The notes under the pieces are model-generated. The model searched no databases. It was not told where the DNA came from and was given only the letters and a program-made list of their open reading frames with translations. Of a stretch of 44,675 nucleotides of DNA, positions 18,158-27,069 are shown piece by piece. The position numbers were made by a program, and so were the translations under genes. Numbering within the stretch: position 1 is the stretch's first letter; the number at the start of each line of letters is the position of its first letter. The DNA lies in assembly GCF_003731635.1 (NCBI RefSeq), contig NZ_RCUA01000016.1:6159-50833 (forward strand), given 5' to 3'. The stretch comes from Marisediminitalea oceani. GTDB taxonomy: Bacteria > Pseudomonadota > Gammaproteobacteria > Enterobacterales > Alteromonadaceae.

Positions 18158-18958
18158 ATGGAAAAGTTATCAATCTCAGACCTGAATATCGTGTTGGTAG
18201 AGCCTTCCGATACACAGCGCAAGATTATTTCCGGCATGCTCACCAAAGAAAACGTGAAGCAAATCGACACTGCAGCCAATATTGCTGAGGCCAGAAAACT
18301 GGTAGAGCTGCACGGTGCCGACCTGATTGTCAGCGCCATGTATTTTGAAGACGGCACGGCGCTGGATTTACTCAAATTTACCAAAGAACATGCTTCCTAC
18401 AAGCACATTCCGTTTATGCTGGTATCCAGTGAGTCGCGCACCAGCAAGCTTGAAGAATTTAAGCAAGCCGGCGTAGCCGCTATCCTGCCGAAACCTTTTG
18501 AAACCATCCATTTGCACCGGGCACTGAATGCCAGCCTGGATTTGCTCAACACCGACGAACTCGAACTCGACCTGTTTGACATCCATGAAGTTCGCGTCCT
18601 GTTGGTAGATGACAGTAAGCTGGCCAGAAATCATATTCGCCGGGTACTGGAAGGCATGGGCCTGCAAAAAATTAAAGAGGCAGAAAATGGCGCCATGGCC
18701 CTTACGCTGATTAAAGATGAGCAATTTGATTTGGTGGTTACCGATTACAACATGCCAGAGATGGACGGCCGTGAATTATCGGAGTTTATTCGTTTTAATC
18801 CGGAAACATCCCATATCCCTATTATTATGGTGACTTCCGAAGCCGCTAACAGTGTTCATATGGCCAACATTCAGCAAACCGGCGTGAATGCTTTGTGTGA
18901 CAAACCCTTTGAACCGGCGGAAGTGAGAACCATGTTGGCCGCTTTGTTAAGCGACTAA
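18158..18958 (+). CDS. Response regulator with a degenerate and an intact receiver domain, no output domain
   Basis: The 266 residues are two CheY-like receivers in tandem. The second (about 145-266) is complete: D151-D152, phospho-acceptor D196 in VTDYNMPEMDG, and the lysine in CDKPFEP. The first (about 8-125) keeps the switch lysine (K112 in PKPFE) but has Glu15-Pro16 where the acidic pair belongs and Ala60 where the phospho-aspartate belongs. It cannot be phosphorylated in the usual way and is probably a protein-binding pseudo-receiver. No effector domain follows, so it should act by protein contact, as CheY does. AGAG precedes the ATG at a good distance. The partner kinase is not in the window. 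Confidence 0.88.
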   Translation: MEKLSISDLNIVLVEPSDTQRKIISGMLTKENVKQIDTAANIAEARKLVELHGADLIVSAMYFEDGTALDLLKFTKEHASYKHIPFMLVSSESRTSKLEEFKQAGVAAILPKPFETIHLHRALNASLDLLNTDELELDLFDIHEVRVLLVDDSKLARNHIRRVLEGMGLQKIKEAENGAMALTLIKDEQFDLVVTDYNMPEMDGRELSEFIRFNPETSHIPIIMVTSEAANSVHMANIQQTGVNALCDKPFEPAEVRTMLAALLSD

Positions 18959-19008
18959 CTCTGTCAAGAACTGCCCATGAATAATATTACCTCACGCGTA
19001 AAAATGGG

Positions 19009-19037
19009 TTGACAGTCAGCCAGTGGCGAAATAAAGT
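19009..19037 (+). promoter_or_regulatory. Sigma-70 promoter of pheL-pheA
   Basis: A perfect -35 hexamer TTGACA (19009-19014) is followed after 17 bases by TAAAGT (19032-19037). Initiation would be expected about seven bases downstream, at or next to the pheL ATG at 19044, leaving almost no 5' untranslated leader before that peptide. Confidence 0.65.
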
Positions 19038-19043
19038 ACCGGT

Positions 19044-19103
19044 ATGAAATTATGTAATCCGAACATCATCGCTCGCTTCTTCGTGTTTATCACCTTCATC
19101 TGA
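19044..19103 (+). CDS. pheL: PheL leader peptide of the pheA attenuator
   Basis: A 19-residue ORF (MKLCNPNIIARFFVFITFI, stop TGA at 19101-19103) carries four phenylalanine codons in its last eight positions and sits directly before an attenuator hairpin and pheA. That is the defining arrangement of a phenylalanine leader peptide: ribosomes stalling at Phe codons when charged tRNA-Phe is scarce allow read-through into pheA. E. coli PheL is 15 residues with seven Phe, so this is a divergent version. I see no Shine-Dalgarno sequence before the ATG. Confidence 0.82.
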   Translation: MKLCNPNIIARFFVFITFI

Positions 19104-19156
19104 GGGAGGATACGTAGCGCGTGCGAACAAACCTCCCCTACGGGAGGTTTTTTTTT
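19093..19156 (+). terminator. pheA transcription attenuator with alternative hairpins
   Basis: The terminator is a 9-bp stem AAACCTCCC (19129-19137), loop CTAC, GGGAGGTTT (19142-19150), followed by a run of T to 19156. The left arm can alternatively pair with GGGAGG at 19104-19109 (to CCTCCC at 19132-19137), forming an antiterminator. GAGGG at 19102-19106 can in turn pair with CCTTC at 19093-19097 inside the pheL coding region, allowing one G-U pair. These mutually exclusive pairings overlapping a Phe-rich leader are the classical attenuation layout. Confidence 0.85.
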
Positions 19157-19180
19157 GCCTGAAGTGTTAAGAGAGAAATT

Positions 19181-20365
19181 ATGTCTGCCCCTGAATTAGA
19201 TCAAATTAGAGAGCGCATCACTGCGCTGGATACCGAGCTACTCAGCTTGTTATCTGAACGTCGCGGCCTGACCAACCAGGTTGCTGAAACCAAAATTAAA
19301 CACCATATTCCGGTGCGCGATCAGGCGCGGGAAGAGCAACTGCTCATTCGGCTGATTAAAGAAGGTCAGCAAAAAGGACTGGATGCCCACTACATCACGC
19401 AGATTTTTCATGTGATCATTGAAGACTCAGTACTCAACCAGCAGGCGATGCTGGCCGAACGGGCCAACCCGGGCAGCGCCCTGCCCCTTAACCGTGTAGC
19501 GTTTTTAGGTGATCGCGGCTCATACAGCTACCTGGCCACCCAGAAATACTTTTCCCGTCGCCCTGGCGACTTGTTAGAGCTGGGCTGCCAGAGCTTCCGC
19601 GAAGTAGTGGGTAAAGTAGAAAACAACGAAGCTGACTATGCAGTACTGCCGGTAGAAAACACCACCTCAGGCAGCATTAACGAGGTTTATGACCAACTGC
19701 AGAATACCGAATTAAGCATCATTGGCGAACTGACTCACGCTATCAAGCATTCCCTGCTGGTGGCAAAAGAAACCACGCTGGCCAACATCAAAACGCTCTA
19801 TGCACACCCTCAGGTGTTCACTCAGTGCAGTCACTTCCTGGCCGAACTGGGCAATGTTGAAGTAAAAACCATGGATGCCACTTCTTCGGCCATGTTAAAG
19901 GTTAGTGAGCTGAATCGTGACGATGTGGCGGCTATCGGCAGTGAAGCTGGCGGTAATCTGTATGGCCTGTTTGCCATCAAGTCGAACCTGGCTAACCAGA
20001 AAGAAAACCACAGCCGTTTCATAGTGGTGGCCAAACAGCCGGTAGTAGTGCCTTTACAGGTACCGGCTAAAACCACTTTTGTTATGTCAACCGTGCAAAA
20101 GCCGGGGGCTCTGGTTGAGGCCTTGATGGTGCTCAAGGAAAACAACATCAACATGACCAAACTGGAATCCCGTCCGATCCCGGGTAACCCATGGGAAGAG
20201 TTATTTTATATTGACGTGGAAGGGAACACTCAGGATGGGCCGGTACAGAGCGCATTGATTGAGCTTAAGCGCATCACCCGTTACCTGAAGGTGCTGGGTT
20301 GCTACCCGAGTGAAGAAATTAATCCCACTAAGGTTGCGGCTTCAAAGGCGCTGACAGCGGGCTAA
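19181..20365 (+). CDS. pheA: Bifunctional chorismate mutase / prephenate dehydratase
   Basis: PheA converts chorismate to prephenate and then to phenylpyruvate, the committed branch to phenylalanine. The 394 residues contain an AroQ-type chorismate mutase (about 1-90, IRERITALDTELLSLLSERR), the prephenate dehydratase domain (about 104-285, catalytic TTSGS at 161-165) and a C-terminal ACT regulatory domain (about 295-375) with PGALVEAL and ESRPIPGNPW, the Phe-binding signatures. The start at 19181 follows AAGAGAGA. Expression is governed by the upstream pheL attenuator, and a strong terminator follows the gene. Confidence 0.97.
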   Translation: MSAPELDQIRERITALDTELLSLLSERRGLTNQVAETKIKHHIPVRDQAREEQLLIRLIKEGQQKGLDAHYITQIFHVIIEDSVLNQQAMLAERANPGSALPLNRVAFLGDRGSYSYLATQKYFSRRPGDLLELGCQSFREVVGKVENNEADYAVLPVENTTSGSINEVYDQLQNTELSIIGELTHAIKHSLLVAKETTLANIKTLYAHPQVFTQCSHFLAELGNVEVKTMDATSSAMLKVSELNRDDVAAIGSEAGGNLYGLFAIKSNLANQKENHSRFIVVAKQPVVVPLQVPAKTTFVMSTVQKPGALVEALMVLKENNINMTKLESRPIPGNPWEELFYIDVEGNTQDGPVQSALIELKRITRYLKVLGCYPSEEINPTKVAASKALTAG

Positions 20366-20377
20366 TTAACTCAAACA

Positions 20378-20415
20378 ACGGGGCGCTCTGCTGCAGCAGA
20401 ACGCCCCGTTTTATT
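20378..20415 (+). terminator. Intrinsic terminator of pheA
   Basis: AACGGGGCG (20377-20385) pairs with CGCCCCGTT (20402-20410), with an inner CTGCTGCAGCAG palindrome, followed by TTTATT. It lies just past the pheA stop and before the convergent chemoreceptor gene. The minus-strand side lacks a clear U-tract, so it is best read as a pheA terminator only. Confidence 0.85.
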
Positions 20416-20420
20416 ACTGC

Positions 20421-22760
20421 TTATACTTTAAAGCGAGACACCATGGTGCGGGTATGACTGGCAATACCGGCCAGCTCCAGTGACGCACTGCTGATTTGCG
20501 CTGCCCCTGAACGTACTTCCGTAGATAAAGCGTTCACTTTGCTGACACTGCCGAGCACCATACGCGAGGTTTCATCCTGTTCGTGCGTTGCCTGTGCCAC
20601 CAAATCTGCCATTTCCTGCACCTGATCAATTGTTGCGCTTAACTCCTTCATGGCTTTAGTCACCAGCTCCACCAGATGGATCCCACCGCTGGCCGCCGCT
20701 TCGGCTTTTTCCATGGCCTGTACCGATTTTACCGATGAGAGATTCATTTTCTCCACCAGGCGACCAATTTCTAAGGTGCTTTCCTGCGAGCGGTTAGCTA
20801 ACGCGCGAACTTCATCGGCTACTACCGAGAAGCCTCTGCCCGCTTCGCCAGCTCTGGCGGCCTCGATGGCAGCGTTAAGTGCCAGCAGGTTTGTCTGGTC
20901 GGCAATGCTGGTGATCACGTTTAGCAAGTCGGTGATCTGACCCACTTCATCTTTCAACGAGCTGATAACATGAGAAGAGTCTTTAATGAGCTTTACCAGC
21001 AGCTGGATATTATCGGCCACATAATCAGCACGTTCCTGGTTTTCCGACAAGCTGGAAGTGGCCTCGACACCGTGGTCCCGGCTCTTGGCTGTAGACTTTG
21101 CCACCTCAGCTACGGAGCTGGATAATTGTGCAATGGCTTCATCCACCAGTTCGGTTTGTTGTACCTGGTCTACCGCATTCTGCTCTGACTGCTGGGTAAC
21201 GGCGCTTAACTCTTCAGCTGCTGAAGCCAGTGAATCCGCATCGTCTTTCACCTGAGCAATAATGGCGCGAATTTGACCGATAAAATGATTAAATGGCTCA
21301 ATAATCCGGTTAATTTCGGGGATATTCGACTTTTCCAGCACTATGGTTAAATCTCCTTCGCCCGACGCTAATGCCTCACAAGCATCACCCACCTTATGGA
21401 GCGGTTTAACCAGACGCCCGGCCAGCCAGATAGCGAGGATTGCAGCCACGCCGGCAATCATTATCACCGCGAATACAGTACCGCTAATCAGTTTATTACG
21501 CAGCGACACGGCAGGTTCCAGCGCCTCTGCAACATCTATTTCGGCCAATAAGGCATAATTGTGTTCCCCTATGTTTATAGGCGAATAATAAGAGAAGACT
21601 TCCACACCACGATAATCGGTGATCTTGTCGAAGCCAGACTGCCCGGCCAATGCTTTACTTACCGCTGATGTGGTAACCGGTTGGATACCCACGGTGGTTT
21701 CGGATTGTTTTACCTGTTGTGCTACATTTGGCAGGCTGGTTTGCAATGCGGCAAAATAGCCCTCGGGGTCTTCCAGAAAGAAACGGCTCTCTGTAACCAG
21801 GGTATTTTGTCTCGCTACAATATAAGTTTCACCTGAAGCCCCGAGACCAGCACTCTGCCACTCCTCACCATGAGTCATAATGTGACTGATTACATCCAGC
21901 GGGATCTGATAAATCAGCACCGCTATAGTATTGCCTCCGGCATCCACAACTGGCGATGAAACAAAGCCTGCCATGGCATTGTAGGAAGGCAGATAACTAT
22001 CGAGACTACTATGTTTTACACTGTCGGCAGTGCCTGCCTGCAATGCCTTGCGAAAGGCATCACCTATACCGGTATTGGCATAAGGGCCGGTTTTTACACT
22101 GGTCGCAAAGTCCAGCTCCTTATACACCGAATAAACAATATTGCCGGTCTGCGCATCAGCGATAAAAATATCGTAGTAACCAAATTCTTTTAAAAAGGTT
22201 CTGAAGTAGTCGTGATACTGTTCGTGCAGAACCGCATAGTCAGTGCCATTGGCCAGACTATATAAGCTGTCTTTCTCGCCAATAGGAAATGCTGAACCGG
22301 CAATAAAATCATACTGCAGCGCTCGGGTGTTGGCAGACAGTGGTTCAACTAAAGACAACGGCCGTGGCAGGCTCTGGTTATTACGCTGTTGGTAAAGACT
22401 GGCAAAATCTTCACTGTAGTAGGCATTCAGCGAGTTCTGTTGGCTGCTACTTAGCGGACTACGCTGCGAAGTATACTGATTGAAAGCGCTGATAAAAGCG
22501 CTGGCGGCTTGCTCCACCTGTGACTCAGACGACATAATGCGGATCTGGCTGTCGACGGTATTAATATATCGCCTTATGGCATCGCCGGTCTGGCGATTTT
22601 CAATGCTGAGCTTTTCCTCAGCGACCGTGGTAAGTGCCTCGCGGGACTCACTAACGCCTAATTGCAGCGCAACAACCGCCATAATCAGGATCCCAACGAC
22701 TACCAAAGGAATGATAGTCAGCAATAAACGTAACTTTAAGGTCATGGCGAACACATCCAC
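20421..22760 (-). CDS. Methyl-accepting chemotaxis protein with periplasmic dCACHE-like sensor
   Basis: This 779-residue chemoreceptor has TM1 (about 10-32), a large periplasmic region (about 35-420) with double-CACHE features ([19 protein letters not shown] before TM2), TM2 (about 425-450), a HAMP domain ([22 protein letters not shown]), and a full MCP signalling domain. The hairpin tip is [20 protein letters not shown]. It ends MVSRFKV, without the CheR/CheB tether pentapeptide of Tar/Tsr type. Start could be 22760 or the ATG at 22745. Ligand unknown. It lies between pheA and tyrA, 66 bases downstream of tyrA on the same strand. Confidence 0.92.
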   Translation of the reverse strand: MDVFAMTLKLRLLLTIIPLVVVGILIMAVVALQLGVSESREALTTVAEEKLSIENRQTGDAIRRYINTVDSQIRIMSSESQVEQAASAFISAFNQYTSQRSPLSSSQQNSLNAYYSEDFASLYQQRNNQSLPRPLSLVEPLSANTRALQYDFIAGSAFPIGEKDSLYSLANGTDYAVLHEQYHDYFRTFLKEFGYYDIFIADAQTGNIVYSVYKELDFATSVKTGPYANTGIGDAFRKALQAGTADSVKHSSLDSYLPSYNAMAGFVSSPVVDAGGNTIAVLIYQIPLDVISHIMTHGEEWQSAGLGASGETYIVARQNTLVTESRFFLEDPEGYFAALQTSLPNVAQQVKQSETTVGIQPVTTSAVSKALAGQSGFDKITDYRGVEVFSYYSPINIGEHNYALLAEIDVAEALEPAVSLRNKLISGTVFAVIMIAGVAAILAIWLAGRLVKPLHKVGDACEALASGEGDLTIVLEKSNIPEINRIIEPFNHFIGQIRAIIAQVKDDADSLASAAEELSAVTQQSEQNAVDQVQQTELVDEAIAQLSSSVAEVAKSTAKSRDHGVEATSSLSENQERADYVADNIQLLVKLIKDSSHVISSLKDEVGQITDLLNVITSIADQTNLLALNAAIEAARAGEAGRGFSVVADEVRALANRSQESTLEIGRLVEKMNLSSVKSVQAMEKAEAAASGGIHLVELVTKAMKELSATIDQVQEMADLVAQATHEQDETSRMVLGSVSKVNALSTEVRSGAAQISSASLELAGIASHTRTMVSRFKV

Positions 22761-22826
22761 TCAAACCAAAACAATAATGCAGTGCTTTGTTATCTTTCGC
22801 CGGCCAGGATATTACGCTGTTTAGAA

Positions 22827-23978
22827 TCAGGTTCTCAGCATTTGATCATCATCAGCTTTTAGCAAAAGGCGTTTACTATCTATCAGGCAAGTTTTTGCAT
22901 AATCACCAAACCACTCACCAATTTCGTTGAACTGGCGGATAAATTCGGCTTTGTCTCCTTTGTCCAAAATGGACAATGCTTCGCCAAAACGTTGGTGGAA
23001 GCGTTTCAATAATAAAAAGTTTTCAGGATTATTAAAGATAATATCGGCATAAAGTTGCCCGGATTGAGCAAAAAGTCGTCCAACCATCGCCAGTTCCAGC
23101 CTGTAGATAGGTGAACTGAGCTGAGTAAGCAGATTAAGGTTGGGGTTTTCACCGGCCAAATGGGCACCGTAAACAAAGGTATTGAAGTGGCGCATAACCT
23201 GAATAAACGCCATGGCTTTGTCGTGTTCCTGCGCAGTGACCTCAAACAGCGTAGCACCCCAGGTTTGCATTTGCCCCAGTAGCCAGCTGTAATGCGACGC
23301 TCCGCGTCCGTGACATACCACCACAACCTGTTTAATCATACCCGGTGCATCCGGCCCGAACATTGGATGTAAGCCGACTACCGGTCCTTTATGAGCCTGC
23401 ATCATGGCATCCAGCGGCTTATGCTTGATACTGGTGATGTCGGCCAGAATACAGTCTTCCGGCAGGCTATTGAGTTTAGCCACCACGTCGACTGTAAGGT
23501 TTATGGGTACCGACACTAGTACCAGACTGGCTTCAGCAAACAGGCTGTCTGCCCGGCTCCAGTCGTCTTTTTCAAGAATTTCTACATTGTAACCACTACG
23601 CTCGAACAGGCCGACAAACACCTTACCCAGTGCGCCCGCCCCGCCGATAACTACAACTCGCTTTATCCCCGGGTTAATGCACCGGTAGCGATTGTTCTGA
23701 GTATGGTAGGATTCGCGCATGATACGGCGCATGAGATCTTCGATTAACGACCCGGAAACACCGCGCTCTGCGGCCTGCTCCTGGCGTTTTTCAAGCATTT
23801 GCGCTTCCCGTTCCGGCACATAAATGGGCATGCCGGTTTTGGCTTTAACTTCACCCACTTTACTGGTGAGTTCGGCGCGTTTTGCAAGAATGTCGATGAG
23901 CTGGGTATCCAGCTCATCAATGCCATGACGTAATTCACTCAGCTGCTGAGCAAACTGTTCGTGGTCGTTCTGTGACAT
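22827..23978 (-). CDS. tyrA: Bifunctional chorismate mutase / prephenate dehydrogenase
   Basis: TyrA channels chorismate through prephenate to 4-hydroxyphenylpyruvate for tyrosine. The 383 residues hold an N-terminal AroQ mutase (about 8-90, [21 protein letters not shown]), an NAD-binding Rossmann motif ([14 protein letters not shown], about 109-122) and the dehydrogenase catalytic region ([15 protein letters not shown]). The gene starts 3 bases after the aroF stop on the same strand, so aroF-tyrA is one operon, as in enterobacteria. Regulation is probably by TyrR through the box upstream of aroF. Confidence 0.96.
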   Translation of the reverse strand: MSQNDHEQFAQQLSELRHGIDELDTQLIDILAKRAELTSKVGEVKAKTGMPIYVPEREAQMLEKRQEQAAERGVSGSLIEDLMRRIMRESYHTQNNRYRCINPGIKRVVVIGGAGALGKVFVGLFERSGYNVEILEKDDWSRADSLFAEASLVLVSVPINLTVDVVAKLNSLPEDCILADITSIKHKPLDAMMQAHKGPVVGLHPMFGPDAPGMIKQVVVVCHGRGASHYSWLLGQMQTWGATLFEVTAQEHDKAMAFIQVMRHFNTFVYGAHLAGENPNLNLLTQLSSPIYRLELAMVGRLFAQSGQLYADIIFNNPENFLLLKRFHQRFGEALSILDKGDKAEFIRQFNEIGEWFGDYAKTCLIDSKRLLLKADDDQMLRT

Positions 23979-23981
23979 AGA

Positions 23982-25073
23982 TTAGGCTAATTCCGTACGC
24001 TTGTTTTGACGCAATGGTAGCACAGTAATCAGTTTGTCACGCATTTGATCTAACAAGCTTTCAGTGGTTTCCCAGTCAATACATCCATCAGTAATCGACA
24101 CACCATATTCGAGGTCTTGAAAATCGACCCCGTCAGACTTCTGGTTACCTTCTTTGAGGTGACTTTCCAGCATGATACCGATGATCGACTGGTTACCCTC
24201 AAGGATCTGATTGACCACATTCTTAGCCACCAGCGGTTGACGACGATAATCCTTGTTGGAGTTGGCGTGTGAACAATCCACTACCAGACCAGCAGTAAGG
24301 CCGGCTTTATCCATCCATTCTTCGCATTCAGAAACACAAACCGAATCATAGTTTGGTTGCTTACCACCTCGCAGAATAATATGGCCATCGGGATTACCGG
24401 CAGTTTCGATAATACTCACCTGCCCTTGTTTGTTGATCCCCATAAAGCGGTGTGAAGACGCTGCTGAGCGTAAAGCGTTAACCGCAATATCCAGGCTGCC
24501 ATCAGTGCCGTTTTTAAAGCCTACCGGCATGGACAGGCCGCTGGCCATTTCGCGGTGAGTCTGTGACTCTGAGGTACGCGCACCGATAGCGCTCCAGCTG
24601 AACAGCTCTGCCAGATACTGTGGACTGATAGGATCCAGTGCCTCTGTTGCAACCGGCAGTTCAAGCTCGGCCAGCCAGATCAGTAATTCACGCGCTTTAC
24701 GTAAACCGGTTTCAATATCAAAGGTATCGTTAATATGCGGATCGTTAATTAACCCTTTCCAGCCGGTGGTGGTTCTGGGCTTTTCAAAATACACCCGCAT
24801 GACAATATACAGGGTGTCTTTATAGCATTCGTGAAGTTCTTTCAGGCGCAGTGCATAATCTTTGGCCGCTTCAATATCGTGAATGGAACAAGGTCCACAC
24901 ACTACCAGTAAACGGTGGTCACGACGGTGAATAATGTCAGAAATGATCTGACGGGATTGTCGGATAACCTCCAGACCTCTCTCTGAGGCCGGAAGTTCTG
25001 CCGCCAGCGCGTCTGGCGTTACCAGTACCTTTTCTGCGCTAACGTGAATATTGTTAATAGTGTCCTTAATCAT
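23982..25073 (-). CDS. aroF: 3-deoxy-7-phosphoheptulonate (DAHP) synthase, AroF type
   Basis: This is the first enzyme of the shikimate pathway: phosphoenolpyruvate plus erythrose 4-phosphate gives DAHP. The 363-residue class I-alpha enzyme shows VVCGPCSIHD, MRVYFEKPRTT, GWKGLINDP, SWSAIGARTTE-like SWSAIGART, HREMASGLSMPVGFKNGTDG and VDCSHANSNKD, all near-identical to the E. coli AroF/G/H trio. Assignment to AroF (the tyrosine-sensitive isozyme) comes from its coupling to tyrA and the TyrR-like box. Feedback specificity is not proven by sequence. A weak GAG lies about 11 bases before the ATG. Confidence 0.93.
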   Translation of the reverse strand: MIKDTINNIHVSAEKVLVTPDALAAELPASERGLEVIRQSRQIISDIIHRRDHRLLVVCGPCSIHDIEAAKDYALRLKELHECYKDTLYIVMRVYFEKPRTTTGWKGLINDPHINDTFDIETGLRKARELLIWLAELELPVATEALDPISPQYLAELFSWSAIGARTSESQTHREMASGLSMPVGFKNGTDGSLDIAVNALRSAASSHRFMGINKQGQVSIIETAGNPDGHIILRGGKQPNYDSVCVSECEEWMDKAGLTAGLVVDCSHANSNKDYRRQPLVAKNVVNQILEGNQSIIGIMLESHLKEGNQKSDGVDFQDLEYGVSITDGCIDWETTESLLDQMRDKLITVLPLRQNKRTELA

Positions 25074-25170
25074 AGGGTCGCTCTTATTTGGTGAAAAGTC
25101 ATTTCAATGCCGCTTCGACAAGGCCTCAGCCTTGTTATTAATTAAAGCAGAGCCGGGCAAAAAATACAGA

Positions 25171-25188
25171 TGTACACTTATATTTACA
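25171..25188 (-). promoter_or_regulatory. TyrR box upstream of aroF-tyrA
   Basis: TGTACA-CTTATA-TTTACA matches the TyrR consensus TGTAAA-N6-TTTACA with a single mismatch and lies about 100 bases upstream of the aroF start. In E. coli strong TyrR boxes repress aroF-tyrA when tyrosine is present. The position fits repression of the aroF promoter here. tyrR itself is not in the window. Confidence 0.75.
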
Positions 25189-25320
25189 ATGAAATATTAC
25201 TACATTGTTTTCAGGCGTTGACTTTTTACCAAGATTCTATAAGCGAAGCAAGTGAAAGTTCCAAATTTATACTTATTTGTAACGAACTGTTACCAGAGCT
25301 CATGTGGCGTATTTATTGGG

Positions 25321-25349
25321 TTGTATGACAACGCAGACACCACTAAAGT
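25321..25349 (+). promoter_or_regulatory. Candidate promoter for the three-adaptor ABC exporter operon
   Basis: TTGTAT (25321-25326), 17 bases, TAAAGT (25344-25349), about 57 bases before the first start codon. The match is moderate, and this is the best plus-strand pair I found in the region. Confidence 0.35.
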
Positions 25350-25405
25350 AGCATTCCGATGTCTGAGAATCTTATCTACGACACAATAAAAATGAGCGAA
25401 GACAG

Positions 25406-26083
25406 ATGATTACACTCAAGGATATTCGTAAGAGTTTTACCAATGGTGAAGAAACCATTGTAGCACTCAACGATGTTTCTTTCTCCATTCAGGAAAATGA
25501 ATTTGTAGCCTTTATGGGCAGTTCAGGTTCCGGCAAGTCAACCATGATGAATATTCTTGGTTGCCTCGATACACCCGACAGCGGCGAGTATTTGTTAAAC
25601 GGCAATGCCGTGAATCAGTTAACCGATGAAGCTTTGTCAAAAATTCGCAATGAGCATATCGGCTTTATCTTTCAGACTTTCCACCTGCTGCCCAAATTGG
25701 ATGCTATTGGCAACGTCAAGCTCCCCCTGCGCTACAGCGACGTGTCGGAGGAAGAAGCGACCCAACGTGCCGAGGCGCTGCTGGAAAAAGTAGGCCTTGG
25801 TCACCGCATGCACCACCGCCCTTTTGAAATGTCGGGCGGACAACGCCAGCGGGTTGCCATTGCCCGGGCATTAATTAACCGTCCCACCATGATCCTGGCG
25901 GATGAGCCCACCGGTAACCTCGACAGTAAGACCTCCGACGATATCATGGCCTTGCTCACCGAACTGCACCAGCAAGGGCAAACCATCGTGATGGTAACCC
26001 ATGAAGAAAACATTGCCGACTACGCACAAAAGGTCATCACCATGAAAGACGGCCAAATCATCAGCGAGAAAACCAACTCATGA
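25406..26083 (+). CDS. ABC transporter ATPase, MacB/LolD type
   Basis: A 225-residue nucleotide-binding subunit. It has Walker A GSSGSGKST (38-46), signature MSGGQRQRVAIARA, Walker B MILADEPTGNLDS and the H-loop VMVTHEE. The GNLDSKTSDD and IGFIFQTFHLLP segments are typical of the MacB/LolD/FtsE-like subfamily that works by mechanotransmission across the inner membrane. In MacB itself this domain is fused to the permease, while here it is a separate gene. It overlaps the next gene by 4 bases (ATGA) and is the first of five co-directional, overlapping genes. The partner permease is almost certainly the FtsX-type gene at 29238. Confidence 0.94.
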   Translation: MITLKDIRKSFTNGEETIVALNDVSFSIQENEFVAFMGSSGSGKSTMMNILGCLDTPDSGEYLLNGNAVNQLTDEALSKIRNEHIGFIFQTFHLLPKLDAIGNVKLPLRYSDVSEEEATQRAEALLEKVGLGHRMHHRPFEMSGGQRQRVAIARALINRPTMILADEPTGNLDSKTSDDIMALLTELHQQGQTIVMVTHEENIADYAQKVITMKDGQIISEKTNS

Positions 26084-27069
26084 GACAATCAATTGTTTAC
26101 TTATTGATGTGTGGCCTCAGCATGTCGGTATTGAGTGCCAAAGCAGAGGATACTGCCAGTCAGTTGATCGTGACCGGCAAAGTCACCTCTTCCAATGTAC
26201 AGGTTGTTTCGGCACCGCGCACCGACCGCTGGAATATTCAAATCCAGTGGATGGTTGATGAAGGCAGCATTGTTGAACCGGGCGATACCATTGCGCTATT
26301 CGACTCCGGCAGTGTGGATGCTCAGTTGGAACAAAATGAGGATTCACTGAATACCCAGACCCTGGAAATGGAAAGTAAGCGGGTTGAGCTGGCTCAGGCC
26401 GTAGCCGATGCGCGCAGTGCTTTAAAAATTACCGATCTGGAAGTCGAAAAAGCCCGCATTGAAGCCGAAATTGAGAGTACCGATGTAAGCGATTACGACA
26501 AGGGCCAGTACAAACTTGCTCTGGAGCGTGCACTTGTGGAGCAGTTCAAAGCCCAACAGGCACTGGAACAAAAGTTAATAGAGCAGGAAAACACGCTGCA
26601 AAAGCAACAAATTGAAATCACCAAGCTGGAAGAGAACATCAATTACCAGCGCTATCAGTTAACCCGGCTGAAAGTAGAGTCGACTATCACTGGCGTTGTC
26701 AGCCATATGTACCATCCCTGGACCAACGAGAAAATCACTGCCGGCACTACTTTACAGGCCGCTATGAAAGTAATGGAAGTACAGGATATCGATGGTTTTA
26801 AAGTGGATGCCTGGGTACACGAAATGGATGCCGACCGCGTGGATGTTGGCCAACAGGCGCTGGTCTCTCTCGATGCCTACCCTGGCGAGAGTTATGCCGC
26901 CACGGTGACAAGTGAGGTCTCTCAACCAGAAAAGAAAGCTGGCTGGGGCGACAGCGCTTACTACCAGATTGAGCTGTCATTTACCGATATGCCCGACAAA
27001 AAACTGCTGCCGGGAATGAGTGTTCGGGTAGTTATCCCTGCGGCACAGGAGTTAAGTCATGCACGTTAA
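26080..27069 (+). CDS. Periplasmic adaptor (HlyD/MacA-like) protein 1 of 3
   Basis: 329 residues with a signal peptide (about 1-22, ending LSAKA) and no lipobox. Membrane-fusion-protein layout: first lipoyl half (WMVDEGSIVEPGDTIALFD), a long alpha-hairpin coiled coil (about 80-195, rich in E, K and Q), second lipoyl half (RLKVESTITGVVSH), beta-barrel (VDAWVHEMDADRVDVGQQALVSLDAYPGE split around it) and a short membrane-proximal end (LLPGMSVRVVIP). Such adaptors form hexameric funnels between a MacB-type transporter and TolC. It overlaps the ATPase gene by 4 bases and adaptor 2 by 11 bases. Substrate unknown. Confidence 0.88.
   Translation: MRQSIVYLLMCGLSMSVLSAKAEDTASQLIVTGKVTSSNVQVVSAPRTDRWNIQIQWMVDEGSIVEPGDTIALFDSGSVDAQLEQNEDSLNTQTLEMESKRVELAQAVADARSALKITDLEVEKARIEAEIESTDVSDYDKGQYKLALERALVEQFKAQQALEQKLIEQENTLQKQQIEITKLEENINYQRYQLTRLKVESTITGVVSHMYHPWTNEKITAGTTLQAAMKVMEVQDIDGFKVDAWVHEMDADRVDVGQQALVSLDAYPGESYAATVTSEVSQPEKKAGWGDSAYYQIELSFTDMPDKKLLPGMSVRVVIPAAQELSHAR

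Larger units (their letters stand above)
25074..25405. other. 332-bp divergent regulatory region between aroF and the ABC exporter operon
   Basis: AT-rich non-coding stretch. It contains the TyrR-like box at 25171-25188, a second palindrome GTAAC-N5-GTTAC at 25279-25293, and a candidate promoter for the exporter operon at 25321-25349. The palindrome is also a weak partial match to a TyrR half-site arrangement, so it may be a second, weaker TyrR site or an operator for another regulator. I see no ORF or RNA gene. Confidence 0.45.
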
